Translations under genes and position numbers: made by a program
NCBI GenBank assembly: GCA_035293945.1
Contig: DATGLV010000024.1
Span: 62,001-126,000, forward strand
Source: VAZQ01 sp035293945
Lineage (GTDB): Bacteria > Pseudomonadota > Alphaproteobacteria > Rhizobiales > Xanthobacteraceae
Direction: 5' to 3'
Length of the DNA stretch: 64,000 nt
In this document: positions 38,300 through 47,166 of the stretch, in pieces
Numbering within the stretch: the stretch's first letter is position 1
How the letters are laid out: each line of letters starts with the position of its first letter
Notes under the pieces: generated by a model
Databases searched by the model: none
The model's input: the letters and a program-made list of their open reading frames with translations, nothing else
What the model was told of the DNA's origin: nothing

Positions 38300-39886
38300 T
38301 CAGGTCCCCACCTTGAGCCGCAGGGGCTCTCCGGTACCGGGAGATGGTGTCGTTTCGCTCCGCTCCGCCCGCCGCCGCGGCGAGATCGTTGGCGCCGCCT
38401 CACCGAGTGGCGCGAGCGCCGCCATCACGCGTTCGGGCGGGAAGGTCACGACCACTTCGGTGCCGATGCGCAGCCTGGATTTGAGCGTGAAGGTGCCGTT
38501 ATGCAGATCGACCAGGTTCTTGGCGATCGGCAGGCCAAGGCCAGCGCCCTGCTCGGCAGATTTGATCGAGTTCGAGCCCTGACCAAAGGAGGCCAACACG
38601 ATCGGTATCTCATCTTCCGGGATTCCCGGCCCGCTGTCTTTGACGCTGAGATATTGGCCGCCCGAAGCGGTCCACCCGACCTTCAGCCAAATTTCGCCAC
38701 CCGGCGGGGTGAACTTGATCGCATTCGACAGGAGGTTGAGACAGATCTGGCGCACCGCCCGTTCGTCGGCCCACAGCCGCGGCATATCGGCCTCGAACAT
38801 CTGATGAATGGTCAGGCTGCGATTCTTGGCGCGGATCTGCAGGAGATGGCTGCACTCGGCCACCACGTGCGAGAGCGTGATCGCCTCCTCGTTGAGCTCG
38901 TAGCGACCCGCCTCGATGCGCGAGAGGTCGAGGATCTCGTTGATCAGGCCGAGCAGATGAACGCCCGAGCTGTGAATGTCAGCCGCATAGTCCTTGTAGG
39001 CGGCAATGCTGTGCGGACCGAATATCTCCGCCTGCATCACCTCGGAGAAGCCCAGAATGGCGTTGAGCGGCGTACGTAGCTCATGGCTCATCTGCGCGAG
39101 GAAGCGTGACTTGGCGACATTGGCGGCTTCTGCGCGCCGGCGCGCCTCGTCGGAGATCGCCTTCGAGGTCTCGAGCTCGCCGATCAGCGCATCCTTCTCG
39201 GCGCGTGCCTCGAGCGTTGCGAGCTGGGTCGAATAGAGCCGATAGGTCAGCAGCGAGAAGTAACACTGCGCGGTCAGCGCCATGGCGGAGAGCACGTAGT
39301 CGTGCAGATTGGCATTGAGGGCGAGCTCGAGCGCAACGGCCGCCGAGACCGGCATGGTGGCGGCGAAGACCGCGATCGGCACGCTCGAGGCCAGCATGCT
39401 CGAGACCGCCACCACCAAGAGCAGCACGAACAGCATGAAGGTATTCGATCCATCGTCGCCGCCGTTCGGATGGATCAGGACGAACATCCACGCGAGCCCG
39501 AACATCAGATCGAGCACGACAAAGCGCAACCGCCATGCGCGCAGATTGAGCGTGCCCTGTGGCTCGGCGAGGAACTGACGGCATTTGGTTACTGTGATCG
39601 CGTGGATCACCAGCACCGCACTGGTCCACACGCCGGCGCTGAACGGCCCGATCCACAGGCCGGAGAGGAATCCGACGGTCCCGACCAAGAGCAGGATCAC
39701 CAGCGATGCCGAGAGGCGGTTCTGGGCGAACAGCCGCAACAGCTCGTAGTCAAACGCCGGGCGCGTTCCGGAAGCCGAGATCAGCCGGTCGCGCGCTTCG
39801 CGCACCTTGAGTGCGGCGGCGCGGCGGCGGTTCGCGGACGGCTCGGTTGCCGGCGCAGCATCACGATGGTCGCTGGCAACGCTCAT
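38300..39886 (-). CDS. Membrane sensor histidine kinase (PAS-less, PleC/DivJ-like core)
   Basis: 528 residues. Five to six membrane helices (about 60-225: LVILLLVGTVGFLSGLWIG, LDLMFGLAWMFVLI, TFMLFVLLLVVAVSSMLASS and others), a short coiled coil (LEARAEKDALIGELETSKAISDEARRRAEAAN), then HisKA with AQMSHELRTPLNAILGFSE and HATPase_c (NLLSNAIKFTPPGG, KDSGPGIPEDEIP, GAGLGLPIAKNLV). The core is of the PleC/DivJ/PdhS type common in alphaproteobacterial cell-cycle control; the multi-helix sensor without a periplasmic domain suggests membrane or intracellular sensing. No response regulator adjoins. ATG 39886 is preferred; 39904 adds six residues. Confidence 0.9.
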   Translation of the reverse strand: MSVASDHRDAAPATEPSANRRRAAALKVREARDRLISASGTRPAFDYELLRLFAQNRLSASLVILLLVGTVGFLSGLWIGPFSAGVWTSAVLVIHAITVTKCRQFLAEPQGTLNLRAWRLRFVVLDLMFGLAWMFVLIHPNGGDDGSNTFMLFVLLLVVAVSSMLASSVPIAVFAATMPVSAAVALELALNANLHDYVLSAMALTAQCYFSLLTYRLYSTQLATLEARAEKDALIGELETSKAISDEARRRAEAANVAKSRFLAQMSHELRTPLNAILGFSEVMQAEIFGPHSIAAYKDYAADIHSSGVHLLGLINEILDLSRIEAGRYELNEEAITLSHVVAECSHLLQIRAKNRSLTIHQMFEADMPRLWADERAVRQICLNLLSNAIKFTPPGGEIWLKVGWTASGGQYLSVKDSGPGIPEDEIPIVLASFGQGSNSIKSAEQGAGLGLPIAKNLVDLHNGTFTLKSRLRIGTEVVVTFPPERVMAALAPLGEAAPTISPRRRAERSETTPSPGTGEPLRLKVGT

Positions 39887-40094
39887 GGTTGGCGGACGGA
39901 GCACTCTGGACAGGGTACTGCCTCGAGCCTCAGCCCAAATCCTTAAAATGACCCTTAAGAGACGGCTAAAATCCCTGGTTAATGAAGAATTTCGTCAGGA
40001 CTTTCGCAACCTTTGCGAGGCCGGCGCAGCGGAGAGGTCGAATGCCGTGCAAAGGGGCGAAGCGCCCCGCAGGCGAACGGGCCGGGCAGCGATC

Positions 40095-40964
40095 TCAGCG
40101 TTCCAGGCGGGCAATCAGGCTCGACGTGTCCCAGCGCCGCCCGCCCATCTTCTGCACCTCGGAATAGAACTGATCGACCAGCGCGGTCACCGGCAGATGC
40201 GCGCCGTTGCGGCGCGCTTCGGTGAGGCAGATGGACAGGTCCTTGCGCATCCAGTCGACTGCGAAACCGAAATCGAACTTGCCGGCGTTCATGGTCTTGT
40301 AGCGGTTCTCCATCTGCCAGGATTGCGCTGCGCCTTTCGAGATCGTCTCGATAACGGCTTCGACATCGAGGCCGGCCTTCTTGGCGAAATGGATCGCTTC
40401 CGCCAGCGCCTGCACCAGCCCGCCGATGCAGATCTGGTTCACCATCTTGGTGAGCTGCCCGGAGCCGGCGGGGCCCAACAGCTTGCACATCCGCGCATAG
40501 GCCTTGATGACGCCTTCGGCCCGCCCGTATGGCGCCGGATCCCCGCCGCACATCACAGTGAGGATGCCGTTCTCGGCGCCGGCCTGACCGCCGGATACGG
40601 GCGCGTCGATGAAGTCGAAGCCGCGCTTTGCCGCTTCGGCGTGCAGCTCGCGCGCGATTTCGGCCGATGCGGTGGTGTGATCGACGAATACGGCGCCACG
40701 CTGCATGCCGGCGAAAGCGCCGTCGGAGGCGAGCGTCACCTCGCGCAGGTCATCGTCATTGCCGACGCAGCAGAAGACGAAGTCCTGCCCCGCCGCCGCC
40801 TGCTTGGGAGTGGCGGCATGCCGGCCCTGGTGCTGTGCGACCCACTTCTCGGCTTTCGCGGCGGTGCGGTTGTAGACCGTGACCTCGTGGCCGCCCTTTT
40901 GCTTGAGATGCCCGGCCATCGGATAACCCATGACGCCGAGACCGAGAAATGCCACCTTGGCCAT
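40095..40964 (-). CDS. Beta-hydroxyacid dehydrogenase (3-hydroxyisobutyrate / tartronate semialdehyde type)
   Basis: 289-residue NAD(P)-dependent enzyme. Rossmann start AKVAFLGLGVMGYPMAGHL with GLGVMG at 8-13, substrate loop FIDAPVSGGQAGAENGILTVMCGG, and the catalytic lysine region GSGQLTKMVNQICIGG. The family includes 3-hydroxyisobutyrate dehydrogenase, 2-hydroxy-3-oxopropionate reductase and glyoxylate reductase; which one cannot be settled. ATG 40964 follows GGGAGG. It is divergent from mrp (50 bp apart) with a shared promoter region. Confidence 0.9.
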   Translation of the reverse strand: MAKVAFLGLGVMGYPMAGHLKQKGGHEVTVYNRTAAKAEKWVAQHQGRHAATPKQAAAGQDFVFCCVGNDDDLREVTLASDGAFAGMQRGAVFVDHTTASAEIARELHAEAAKRGFDFIDAPVSGGQAGAENGILTVMCGGDPAPYGRAEGVIKAYARMCKLLGPAGSGQLTKMVNQICIGGLVQALAEAIHFAKKAGLDVEAVIETISKGAAQSWQMENRYKTMNAGKFDFGFAVDWMRKDLSICLTEARRNGAHLPVTALVDQFYSEVQKMGGRRWDTSSLIARLER

Positions 40965-41014
40965 GATTCCTCCCGCGTTCCGTTCTTCAGCTGCGCTTTC
41001 TATATAGAGAAACG

Positions 41015-42145
41015 ATGGCACCGACCAAGCAACAGGTTCTTGACAGTCTTGCCCGCGTCACGGGCCCCGACGGCGTCGCGCTGCCCGCGAGCGGGAAGCT
41101 CTCCGAGGTCCTGGTGACAGATGGCAAGGTGTTCTTCTCGATCACCGTCGATGCGGCAGCGGTGCCGGCGTGGGAGCGGGTGCGCGATCAGGCCGAGGCG
41201 GCTGCGCGGGCGGTGCCAGGCGTTCAATCCGCCCTGGTCGCGCTCACGGCGGAGCGGAACGCCACCGAACGCAGCCCTGCTGCACGGCCGGCCCAGACCC
41301 CGCGCGCGGCGGCTGCGCCGGGGCCGCGTGGGGCGCCTTCGCCAATCGGTGTCCCAGGTGTTGAGGCAATCATCGCCGTGGCCTCCGGCAAGGGCGGGGT
41401 CGGGAAGTCGACCACCGCGGTGAACCTCGCGCTCGGTTTGCGCGATCTCGGCCTCAAGGTCGGCATCCTCGACGCCGATATCTATGGGCCCTCGCTGCCG
41501 AAGCTGTTGGCTATTCGCGAGAAGCCGCAGACCGCCGGCGGCACGCGTCTCAAGCCGATCATCCGCCATGGCCTCACCGCCATGTCGATCGGTTTCCTGA
41601 TCGAGGAGGAAACCCCGATGATCTGGCGCGGCCCGATGGTGATCTCGGCGCTGACGCAGATGCTGCGCGAGGTCGACTGGGGCGAGCTCGACGTAATGGT
41701 GGTCGACATGCCGCCCGGCACCGGCGATGCGCAGCTCACCATGGCGCAGCAGGTTCCGCTCAAAGGCGCGGTCATCGTCTCGACGCCGCAGGATCTCGCA
41801 TTGGTCGATGCCCGGCGCGGCATTGCCATGTTTCGCCGCGTCAACGTGCCGGTGCTCGGTATCATCGAGAACATGAGCTACTTTCTCTGCCCGCATTGCG
41901 GCACTCGCTCCGACATCTTCGCGCATGGGGGCGCACGCCATGAGGCCGAACGGCTGTCAGTTCCGTTCCTTGGCGAGGTGCCGCTGCACATGGATATCCG
42001 CGAGAAGTCTGATGCCGGTCTGCCGGTGGTCGCGACCGCCCCGGACACGCCGCTTGCCGCCATCTACCGCGACATCGCCGCCGGGGTGCGCGATCAGCTC
42101 CAGGGCGCAACGCGCGCAGCGCCGCGAATCGTGGTCGAGGATTGA
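41015..42145 (+). CDS. mrp: Mrp/NBP35-family Fe-S cluster carrier ATPase
   Basis: 376 residues. N-terminal MIP18/DUF59-type domain (1-about 85, beginning TKQQVLDSLARV), an Ala/Pro-rich linker, then the P-loop ATPase: deviant Walker A SGKGGVGKST (124-133), the switch MVVDMPPGTGDAQL, and the Fe-S-binding pair C292-x2-C295 in FLCPHCGTRSD. It loads Fe-S clusters onto apo-enzymes. Start ATG 41015. Alone in its direction; a 359-bp gap follows. Complete. Confidence 0.96.
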   Translation: MAPTKQQVLDSLARVTGPDGVALPASGKLSEVLVTDGKVFFSITVDAAAVPAWERVRDQAEAAARAVPGVQSALVALTAERNATERSPAARPAQTPRAAAAPGPRGAPSPIGVPGVEAIIAVASGKGGVGKSTTAVNLALGLRDLGLKVGILDADIYGPSLPKLLAIREKPQTAGGTRLKPIIRHGLTAMSIGFLIEEETPMIWRGPMVISALTQMLREVDWGELDVMVVDMPPGTGDAQLTMAQQVPLKGAVIVSTPQDLALVDARRGIAMFRRVNVPVLGIIENMSYFLCPHCGTRSDIFAHGGARHEAERLSVPFLGEVPLHMDIREKSDAGLPVVATAPDTPLAAIYRDIAAGVRDQLQGATRAAPRIVVED

Positions 42146-42504
42146 GGCGGCGCCGAGTGCGGAGATCGCGGTCTCTTGGGGCGTGCGAGATCACTTCCTC
42201 GATTGCTACCTCCGTCGGTGCGGGAGGCTGAGGGTGCACACCATGAAGCTGATGTGCCCGCCAGTCTCCTGATCCCGACATGACGCGCGCGGCTGCTTCG
42301 TGTTCGATCGTCCAAAGCCGCAACCTCAATCAGGATACCGCTCCGCACATGGAGAATTCAGCACAATTTTCTTAGCGGCCAGCGAAGCGCAGTGGATTCT
42401 TTCCGCAATCCAGCATTCCACCAAGCCCCGATTTTCCTTTCGACGCTCCCGTCTTTGTTGTAGCCTCATCATCAATCAAGCACATTCCCTTCAGGCGTCA
42501 GGGT
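42146..42504. other. Intergenic region between mrp and the OsmC gene
   Basis: About 360 bp, no gene supported. Some AT-rich blocks (about 42360-42380, 42430-42480) likely include the OsmC-gene promoter. A 155-codon minus-strand frame is a coding shadow. Confidence 0.6.
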
Positions 42505-43077
42505 ATGGAGATGGCCATGGCTGGTGGTGATCGTCCTGTCGACAACGGCGTCAATGTCGAAGCTTTGATCGCGGCGCGCGAGGCGCTTACGCAGGCGCCG
42601 GAGGCCGCACAGTTCAAATGGCGGGCTGCCTGCGAGTGGAAGAATGGGACCTACAGCCACTCGACGGTCGAGGGCTTCTATGGTCTCGGCCAGGAACAGC
42701 AGCGCAAGACCAAGTTCACCTTCGATGCCGATCATCCCGAGGTCTTTGCCGCCGAGGACAGGGGCGCGACGCCGGTCGAATATGTGCTCGTCGGCCTGGC
42801 AAGCTGCCTGACCGCGGGGATTGCCGCTGTGGCTCAGAACCGGAGCATCCAGCTGCATTCGGTCACGGCAACAATCGAGGGCGACATGGACCTTCAAGGC
42901 ATTCTGGGCATAGACGACGGCGTCCGTAACGGATTCAACGGAATAAGGATTACCTACAAGATCGATGCCGACGCCAAGCCGGAGGACATCGAGGCGCTTG
43001 TTGCCCAATCACAGAAGCGCTCGGCGGTCTACGATATCGTGACCAACCCGACAAATGTGACCGTCGTCGTGAATTGA
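42505..43077 (+). CDS. OsmC family protein
   Basis: 190 residues. OsmC fold (about 35-190) with V-x-Y-V-L-V-G-L-A-S-C101-L-T containing the peroxidatic cysteine position. The second cysteine usual in OsmC/Ohr peroxidases (in the C-P motif of the second helix) is replaced: the segment reads KRSAVYDIVTNPTNVTV. So the protein has one of the two redox residues, typical of the YhfA-like branch with unproven peroxidase activity. Several in-frame Met codons at the start (42505, 42511, 42517); 42505 used. Followed at 43136 by a flavoprotein. Confidence 0.88.
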   Translation: MEMAMAGGDRPVDNGVNVEALIAAREALTQAPEAAQFKWRAACEWKNGTYSHSTVEGFYGLGQEQQRKTKFTFDADHPEVFAAEDRGATPVEYVLVGLASCLTAGIAAVAQNRSIQLHSVTATIEGDMDLQGILGIDDGVRNGFNGIRITYKIDADAKPEDIEALVAQSQKRSAVYDIVTNPTNVTVVVN

Positions 43078-43135
43078 GTGAAGCGCCGGATATGCCGTAG
43101 CACGAGGGAACGGCTCAATTAACGTCGTTACCACA

Positions 43136-44374
43136 GTGATCATCGGAGCCGGGCATGCTGGCCTGGCCATGAGCCGTTGCCTTGCTCAGCGCTCGATCGA
43201 TCATGTGGTGCTGGAGCGTGGAGAGATTGCCCACACCTGGCGTACCGAGCGTTGGGACTCATTGCGGTTGCTCACTCCCAATTGGCAGAGCCGTCTGCCA
43301 GATTTCAACTATAGCGGCACCGATCCTGACGGTTACAGAACGCTGCCCGAAGTCATCGAGCTCATCGAAGCCTATGCCGCGATTATCTCGGCTCCGGTGC
43401 GAACCCACACGACCGTGACATCGGTGCGCGGCACCGAGAGCGGATATTTCGTAAAGACGGATCAAGGCGAGTGGTCGTGCCGGACGCTCGTCATTGCATC
43501 CGGCGCATTCAACATTGCTTGCGTCCCGGACTTTTTCCATCGCGTGCCGTCATCCATCGCGATGTTCACTGCACAGCAGTATCGCAATCCCGGTCAGCTC
43601 CCCGATGGCGGAGTTCTGGTGGTGGGCGCATCGTCGAGCGGCACGCAGATCGCAAATGAAATTCATCGCTCCGGACGTCCCGTCACCTTGGCGGTCGGAG
43701 AGCATATTCGGGCGCCGCGGGTCTATCGGGGAAAGGACCTGCAATGGTGGATGGATGTCGTCGGCTTGCTCGACGAGCGCTATGACCAGGTTGACGACAT
43801 CGCTCGAGCGCGACGGGTCCCCTCGCTCCAGCTTGCCGGCTCACCTGATCGATCAATGCTTGATCTCAATACGCTCGCGGAAGCGGGCGTGAAGCTTGTC
43901 GGCCGGCTCGCAGGCATCACCGAAAGCGGCCGGGCCCAATTTGCCGGATCGCTGCGCAATATGTGCGCACTCTCCGACCTCAAGATGAACAGATTGTTGA
44001 ACCTCATCGACGCGTGGGCGCACGAGAATGGCTTTGACGACAAGATCGAAGCGCCGCAGCGTCTGCCGCCCACCCGGGTCGAGGAAGCGCCGCCGCTGGG
44101 CTTGGACCTCCACAGCGGAGAGATCAAGACGATTATCTGGGCCACCGGCTACCGTCCCGATTATTCCTGGCTCGAATTGCCGGTTATCGACCGCAAGGGA
44201 ATGGTCCGTCACGACGGCGGGGTGGTTTGCTTGCCGGGCGTTTATTTGATGGGGGCTCCGTTCCTGCGCCGTAGAAAATCAACGCTGATCGATGGCGCCG
44301 GCGATGACGCCCGCGACCTCAGCGACCATCTCGCGTCGTATCTGCATGGCCGGGCAGCCCGAATGACAGCATGA
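43136..44374 (+). CDS. FAD-dependent monooxygenase-like oxidoreductase
   Basis: 412 residues of the flavin-containing monooxygenase/CzcO group. FAD site IIGAGHAGLAMSRCL near the N-terminus, NADPH site VLVVGASSSGTQIANEIH (about 163-180), and the late WATGYRPDYSWL motif. Trp and Arg residues in HTWRTERWDSLRLLTPNW fit the FMO pattern. The start is unclear: GTG 43136 leaves no residue before the first beta strand, while a GAGGGA site at 43105 is correctly spaced for an ATT at 43118 in the same frame, which would give the usual INVVTTVIIGAG opening. Substrate unknown; could be N- or S-oxidation or a Baeyer-Villiger type. Confidence 0.87.
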   Translation: MIIGAGHAGLAMSRCLAQRSIDHVVLERGEIAHTWRTERWDSLRLLTPNWQSRLPDFNYSGTDPDGYRTLPEVIELIEAYAAIISAPVRTHTTVTSVRGTESGYFVKTDQGEWSCRTLVIASGAFNIACVPDFFHRVPSSIAMFTAQQYRNPGQLPDGGVLVVGASSSGTQIANEIHRSGRPVTLAVGEHIRAPRVYRGKDLQWWMDVVGLLDERYDQVDDIARARRVPSLQLAGSPDRSMLDLNTLAEAGVKLVGRLAGITESGRAQFAGSLRNMCALSDLKMNRLLNLIDAWAHENGFDDKIEAPQRLPPTRVEEAPPLGLDLHSGEIKTIIWATGYRPDYSWLELPVIDRKGMVRHDGGVVCLPGVYLMGAPFLRRRKSTLIDGAGDDARDLSDHLASYLHGRAARMTA

Positions 44375-44411
44375 GGCGGCGCCACGACAACAAAATGGGT
44401 GATGCGGGTTC

Positions 44412-45455
44412 TCACCCGCCGGTGACGTTCATATGGCGCGCTAGGGCAGGGCGCTGGTGCCGCCGGTCGATGATGAAGTCGTGTCCCTTGGGCTTGCGCG
44501 AGATCGCTTCCTCGATTGCGGCGACGAGCGGGGCATCATCTGGCGAGAGGCGCAGCGGGGTGCGCAGATCCGCCGCGTCCTCCTGACCGAGGCACATGTA
44601 AAGCGTACCCGTGCAGGTCACCCGCACGCGATTGCAGGATTCGCAGAAATTGTGGGTCAGCGGCGTGATGAAGCCGAGCCGTCCGCCGGTCTCCTTCACT
44701 CTGACATAGCGGGCCGGACCGCCGGTGCGATAGTCGATGTCCTCGAGAGTGTAGCGCTGGCTCAGGCGCGCCCGCACCATGGACAGCGGAAGATACTGCT
44801 CGAGCCGGCCGGCGCCGACATCGCCGAGCGGCATCACCTCGATGATAGTGAGATCCATGCCGCGCCCATGCGCCCAGGCCATGAGATCGCCGAGCTCGTC
44901 CTCGTTCACGCCCTTGAGCGCAACCGCATTGATCTTGATGTGCAAGCCTGCGGCGAGCGCCGCATCGATGCCTTCCTTGACACGATCGAGCTCGCCCCAG
45001 CGGGTGATGGCGCGGAACTTGTCGCCGTCGAGGGTGTCGAGCGAGACATTGATGCGGCGAATGCCGTGAGCGGCGAGCTCTGCTGCATATTTGGCGAGCT
45101 GCGAGCCGTTGGTGGTGACGGTAAGCTCGTCAAGCGCGCCGGCTGCAAGGTGACGCGAGAGCGAGGAAACGAGCGTCATGATCCCGCGCCGTACCAGCGG
45201 CTCGCCGCCGGTGAGACGCAGCTTGCGCACGCCCTTGACGATGAAGACGCTGCAAAGCCGATCGAGCTCCTCCAGGCTCAACAAATCGGCCTTGGGCAGG
45301 AACGTCATGTTCTCCGCCATGCAATAGACGCAACGGAAGTCGCAGCGGTCCGTCACCGAGACGCGAAGATAGCTGATGGCGCGCCCGAATGGATCGACCA
45401 AACCGCCGCCGTCGAGGGGACGATCAAGCTCGAGCGTTGCGGCGCCGTGGGTCAT
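44412..45455 (-). CDS. moaA: GTP 3',8-cyclase MoaA
   Basis: 347-residue radical SAM enzyme, first step of molybdopterin synthesis. N-terminal 4Fe-4S site C38-x3-C42-x2-C45 in VTDRCDFRCVYC; C-terminal GTP-binding 4Fe-4S site in HNFCESCNRVRVTCTGTLYMC (C-x2-C-x13-C). TGGEPLVRR and the C-terminal GG-like NVTGG ending are characteristic. ATG 45455 (MTHGAATLEL) is used; the longer frame to 45527 lacks family support. Other moa genes are not adjacent. Convergent with the flavoprotein gene. Confidence 0.96.
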   Translation of the reverse strand: MTHGAATLELDRPLDGGGLVDPFGRAISYLRVSVTDRCDFRCVYCMAENMTFLPKADLLSLEELDRLCSVFIVKGVRKLRLTGGEPLVRRGIMTLVSSLSRHLAAGALDELTVTTNGSQLAKYAAELAAHGIRRINVSLDTLDGDKFRAITRWGELDRVKEGIDAALAAGLHIKINAVALKGVNEDELGDLMAWAHGRGMDLTIIEVMPLGDVGAGRLEQYLPLSMVRARLSQRYTLEDIDYRTGGPARYVRVKETGGRLGFITPLTHNFCESCNRVRVTCTGTLYMCLGQEDAADLRTPLRLSPDDAPLVAAIEEAISRKPKGHDFIIDRRHQRPALARHMNVTGG

Positions 45456-45617
45456 GGATACTCTTTCGGAGCTCGGAAAATGCGCCGCCAAGCGCACGGC
45501 CGGGCTAAGCCCTGAGGCTCCGCCCATTTCCCGGATGGTTGTTGCATTATCACTAATTTGGCGGATGGCGCGCGGGTCGTCTAGAGCCCGGGCCAGATTG
45601 CCGCGCTCAGGCGCGCC

Positions 45618-46121
45618 TTATTGCGCCGGCGGCCACGGGTAGCCGCCTGGGGTCGCGAAACCGCCGTTGCTGGGCGGCGGTGCTGCGGCTTGCGTCTGGG
45701 CAGGCGCAGCACTGCGCGCAACTGCTGGTGGATTGGCGCTGGTCTTTTTCTTCGGCGCCGGCCTGGCGGGCTTCGGTGGCGGCGGAACAGGCTGGAGCTC
45801 GACATAGAGCGGGTTGGGCTGCAACCGGCTGTCACCCGCCTTGTTGTTCACACTCACCGGCAGCGTTTGCGGCTGATAGCCGGTCATCTGGACCGTCACC
45901 GCGAGATCGCCGCCATCGGTCGGGACCGTCAGTTCACAAGGTGTACGGCAGGTCTGCCCTTGCGAGGTGCGGGCGTCCGCGCCCGGAGGCTCCGATTCGA
46001 CCCGCAACACGTCCGTGGGCGGGGTCGATTTGAAAAAGTCCAAGCTCGGCATGGACATCGAGCAGTCGGCTAGTGCAAGGCCGCAGGCTGCTGCGGCGAA
46101 AACGCGGCTCATGCTGCTCAT
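45618..46121 (-). CDS. PEGA-domain lipoprotein candidate
   Basis: 167 residues. Signal (VFAAAACGLALADCSMS) with a lipobox-like L-A-D-C, atypical for Asp at -1; if not a lipoprotein it would be a plain exported protein. Then a PEGA domain (about 40-100: LRVESEPPGADARTSQGQTCRTPCELTVP, with the P-P-G-A core), and a Pro/Ala/Lys-rich tail (PPPPKPARPAPKKKTSANPP). PEGA domains bind surface polymers or S-layer in other systems. Start ATG 46121; ATG 46127 also possible after GGGTGGGG. Confidence 0.72.
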   Translation of the reverse strand: MSSMSRVFAAAACGLALADCSMSMPSLDFFKSTPPTDVLRVESEPPGADARTSQGQTCRTPCELTVPTDGGDLAVTVQMTGYQPQTLPVSVNNKAGDSRLQPNPLYVELQPVPPPPKPARPAPKKKTSANPPAVARSAAPAQTQAAAPPPSNGGFATPGGYPWPPAQ

Positions 46122-46287
46122 GATCATCCCCACCCGCCCAATGCCCCTCAAGCCTCTAGCTACCCCCTGCGACTTGGCCCTAAGGGGACCATACGGGCGC
46201 GCGGCATCGGGCGCAACCTTGCGGCTGTCCGGCGGCTTGGTGCCGAAATGCCCAGACTTCAGCTAAGTGTGGCCGCCACAAGGTGAA

Positions 46288-47007
46288 TCAGCGTTTAACT
46301 TTTTGTGAAAATCCGTCTTTTTGGGCGCCGAGCAGGGCGAATACGGCCTCCGGCAGGCGCGCAAAACTGCTCACCACCCGATCCGGGGCAAGGTCGGCGA
46401 CCGGCGTTGGGCTATAGCCAAAATCCACCGCGACCACCGCAATCCCGGCGGCGCGGGCGACCGCGATATCCGTGATGGCATCCCCCACCATGATCGCCTG
46501 ATCGATGCTGCCGCCTGCGCGCGCCACCGTTCCGTGCAGGATGGCCGCGTCAGGCTTCGCCACACCGAACGTGTCAGCGCCGCAGATCGCGGCGAACCGG
46601 TCCCTGAGGCGCAGCGCCTCCAGGAGCTTGAGCGACAGCCATTCGAGCTTGTTGGTGCAAACGGCAAGGCGACAGCCTGCGCGGCCAAGCGCATCAAGCG
46701 CGCCCTCGACGCCGGGGAAAGGACGCGACCGTTCGGCGATGTGATCCGCATAATGGGCGATGAACGCGGTGCACATCCGGTCGACCTCGGCCCCCTTTGG
46801 CATCAATCCTTCCGCCAACAGGCCGCGCTCGATCATGTGCCGCGCCCCGCCGCCGACCATGTTGCGCGCCGCCCCATACGGAACCGGCGGCAGGCCTTCG
46901 CGCGTCAGGATCGTGTTGAGGGTGGCGATGAGATCAGGCGCGGTATCGACTAGCGTCCCATCGAGATCGAAGACAACAATTGGGGCGGCCTGGGCGGAGG
47001 TAGCCAT
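46288..47007 (-). CDS. gph: Phosphoglycolate phosphatase-like HAD hydrolase
   Basis: 239-residue HAD phosphatase. Motif I VVFDLDGTLVDTAPDL (nucleophile D14, acid/base D16), motif II region AVCTNK, motif III GVAKPDAAILHGTV and motif IV MVGDAITDIAVARAAG. Strong match to Gph, which removes phosphate from 2-phosphoglycolate. It lies beside rpiA-gor, the usual order in Hyphomicrobiales, on the opposite strand. ATG 47007 (MATSAQAAPI) is used; the frame extends to 47040. Confidence 0.93.
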   Translation of the reverse strand: MATSAQAAPIVVFDLDGTLVDTAPDLIATLNTILTREGLPPVPYGAARNMVGGGARHMIERGLLAEGLMPKGAEVDRMCTAFIAHYADHIAERSRPFPGVEGALDALGRAGCRLAVCTNKLEWLSLKLLEALRLRDRFAAICGADTFGVAKPDAAILHGTVARAGGSIDQAIMVGDAITDIAVARAAGIAVVAVDFGYSPTPVADLAPDRVVSSFARLPEAVFALLGAQKDGFSQKVKR

Positions 47008-47166
47008 GATGGCCCACAGCGCTAGAGCATTTTCGCTCACCGGAAAAGCCGCCGCACGAGCCCTGCATGATGCAAGGGGAAACCGATCGAAGGGTCACTA
47101 TCCGACCCAGTCAAATGCGACTAGATAGACTGCTGACCTGCGATTGAACGGCGGCGCGAACCAGCG

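Noticed and set aside
37399..38403. 334-codon minus-strand frame around the aspartic protease
   Set aside because: It is in a different frame from the protease gene, Arg/Ser-rich, and overlaps genes with clear motifs.
43107..43129. GGAAC...CGTT before the flavoprotein
   Set aside because: Spacing is 14 bp, too short for the EcfG consensus of 16-17.
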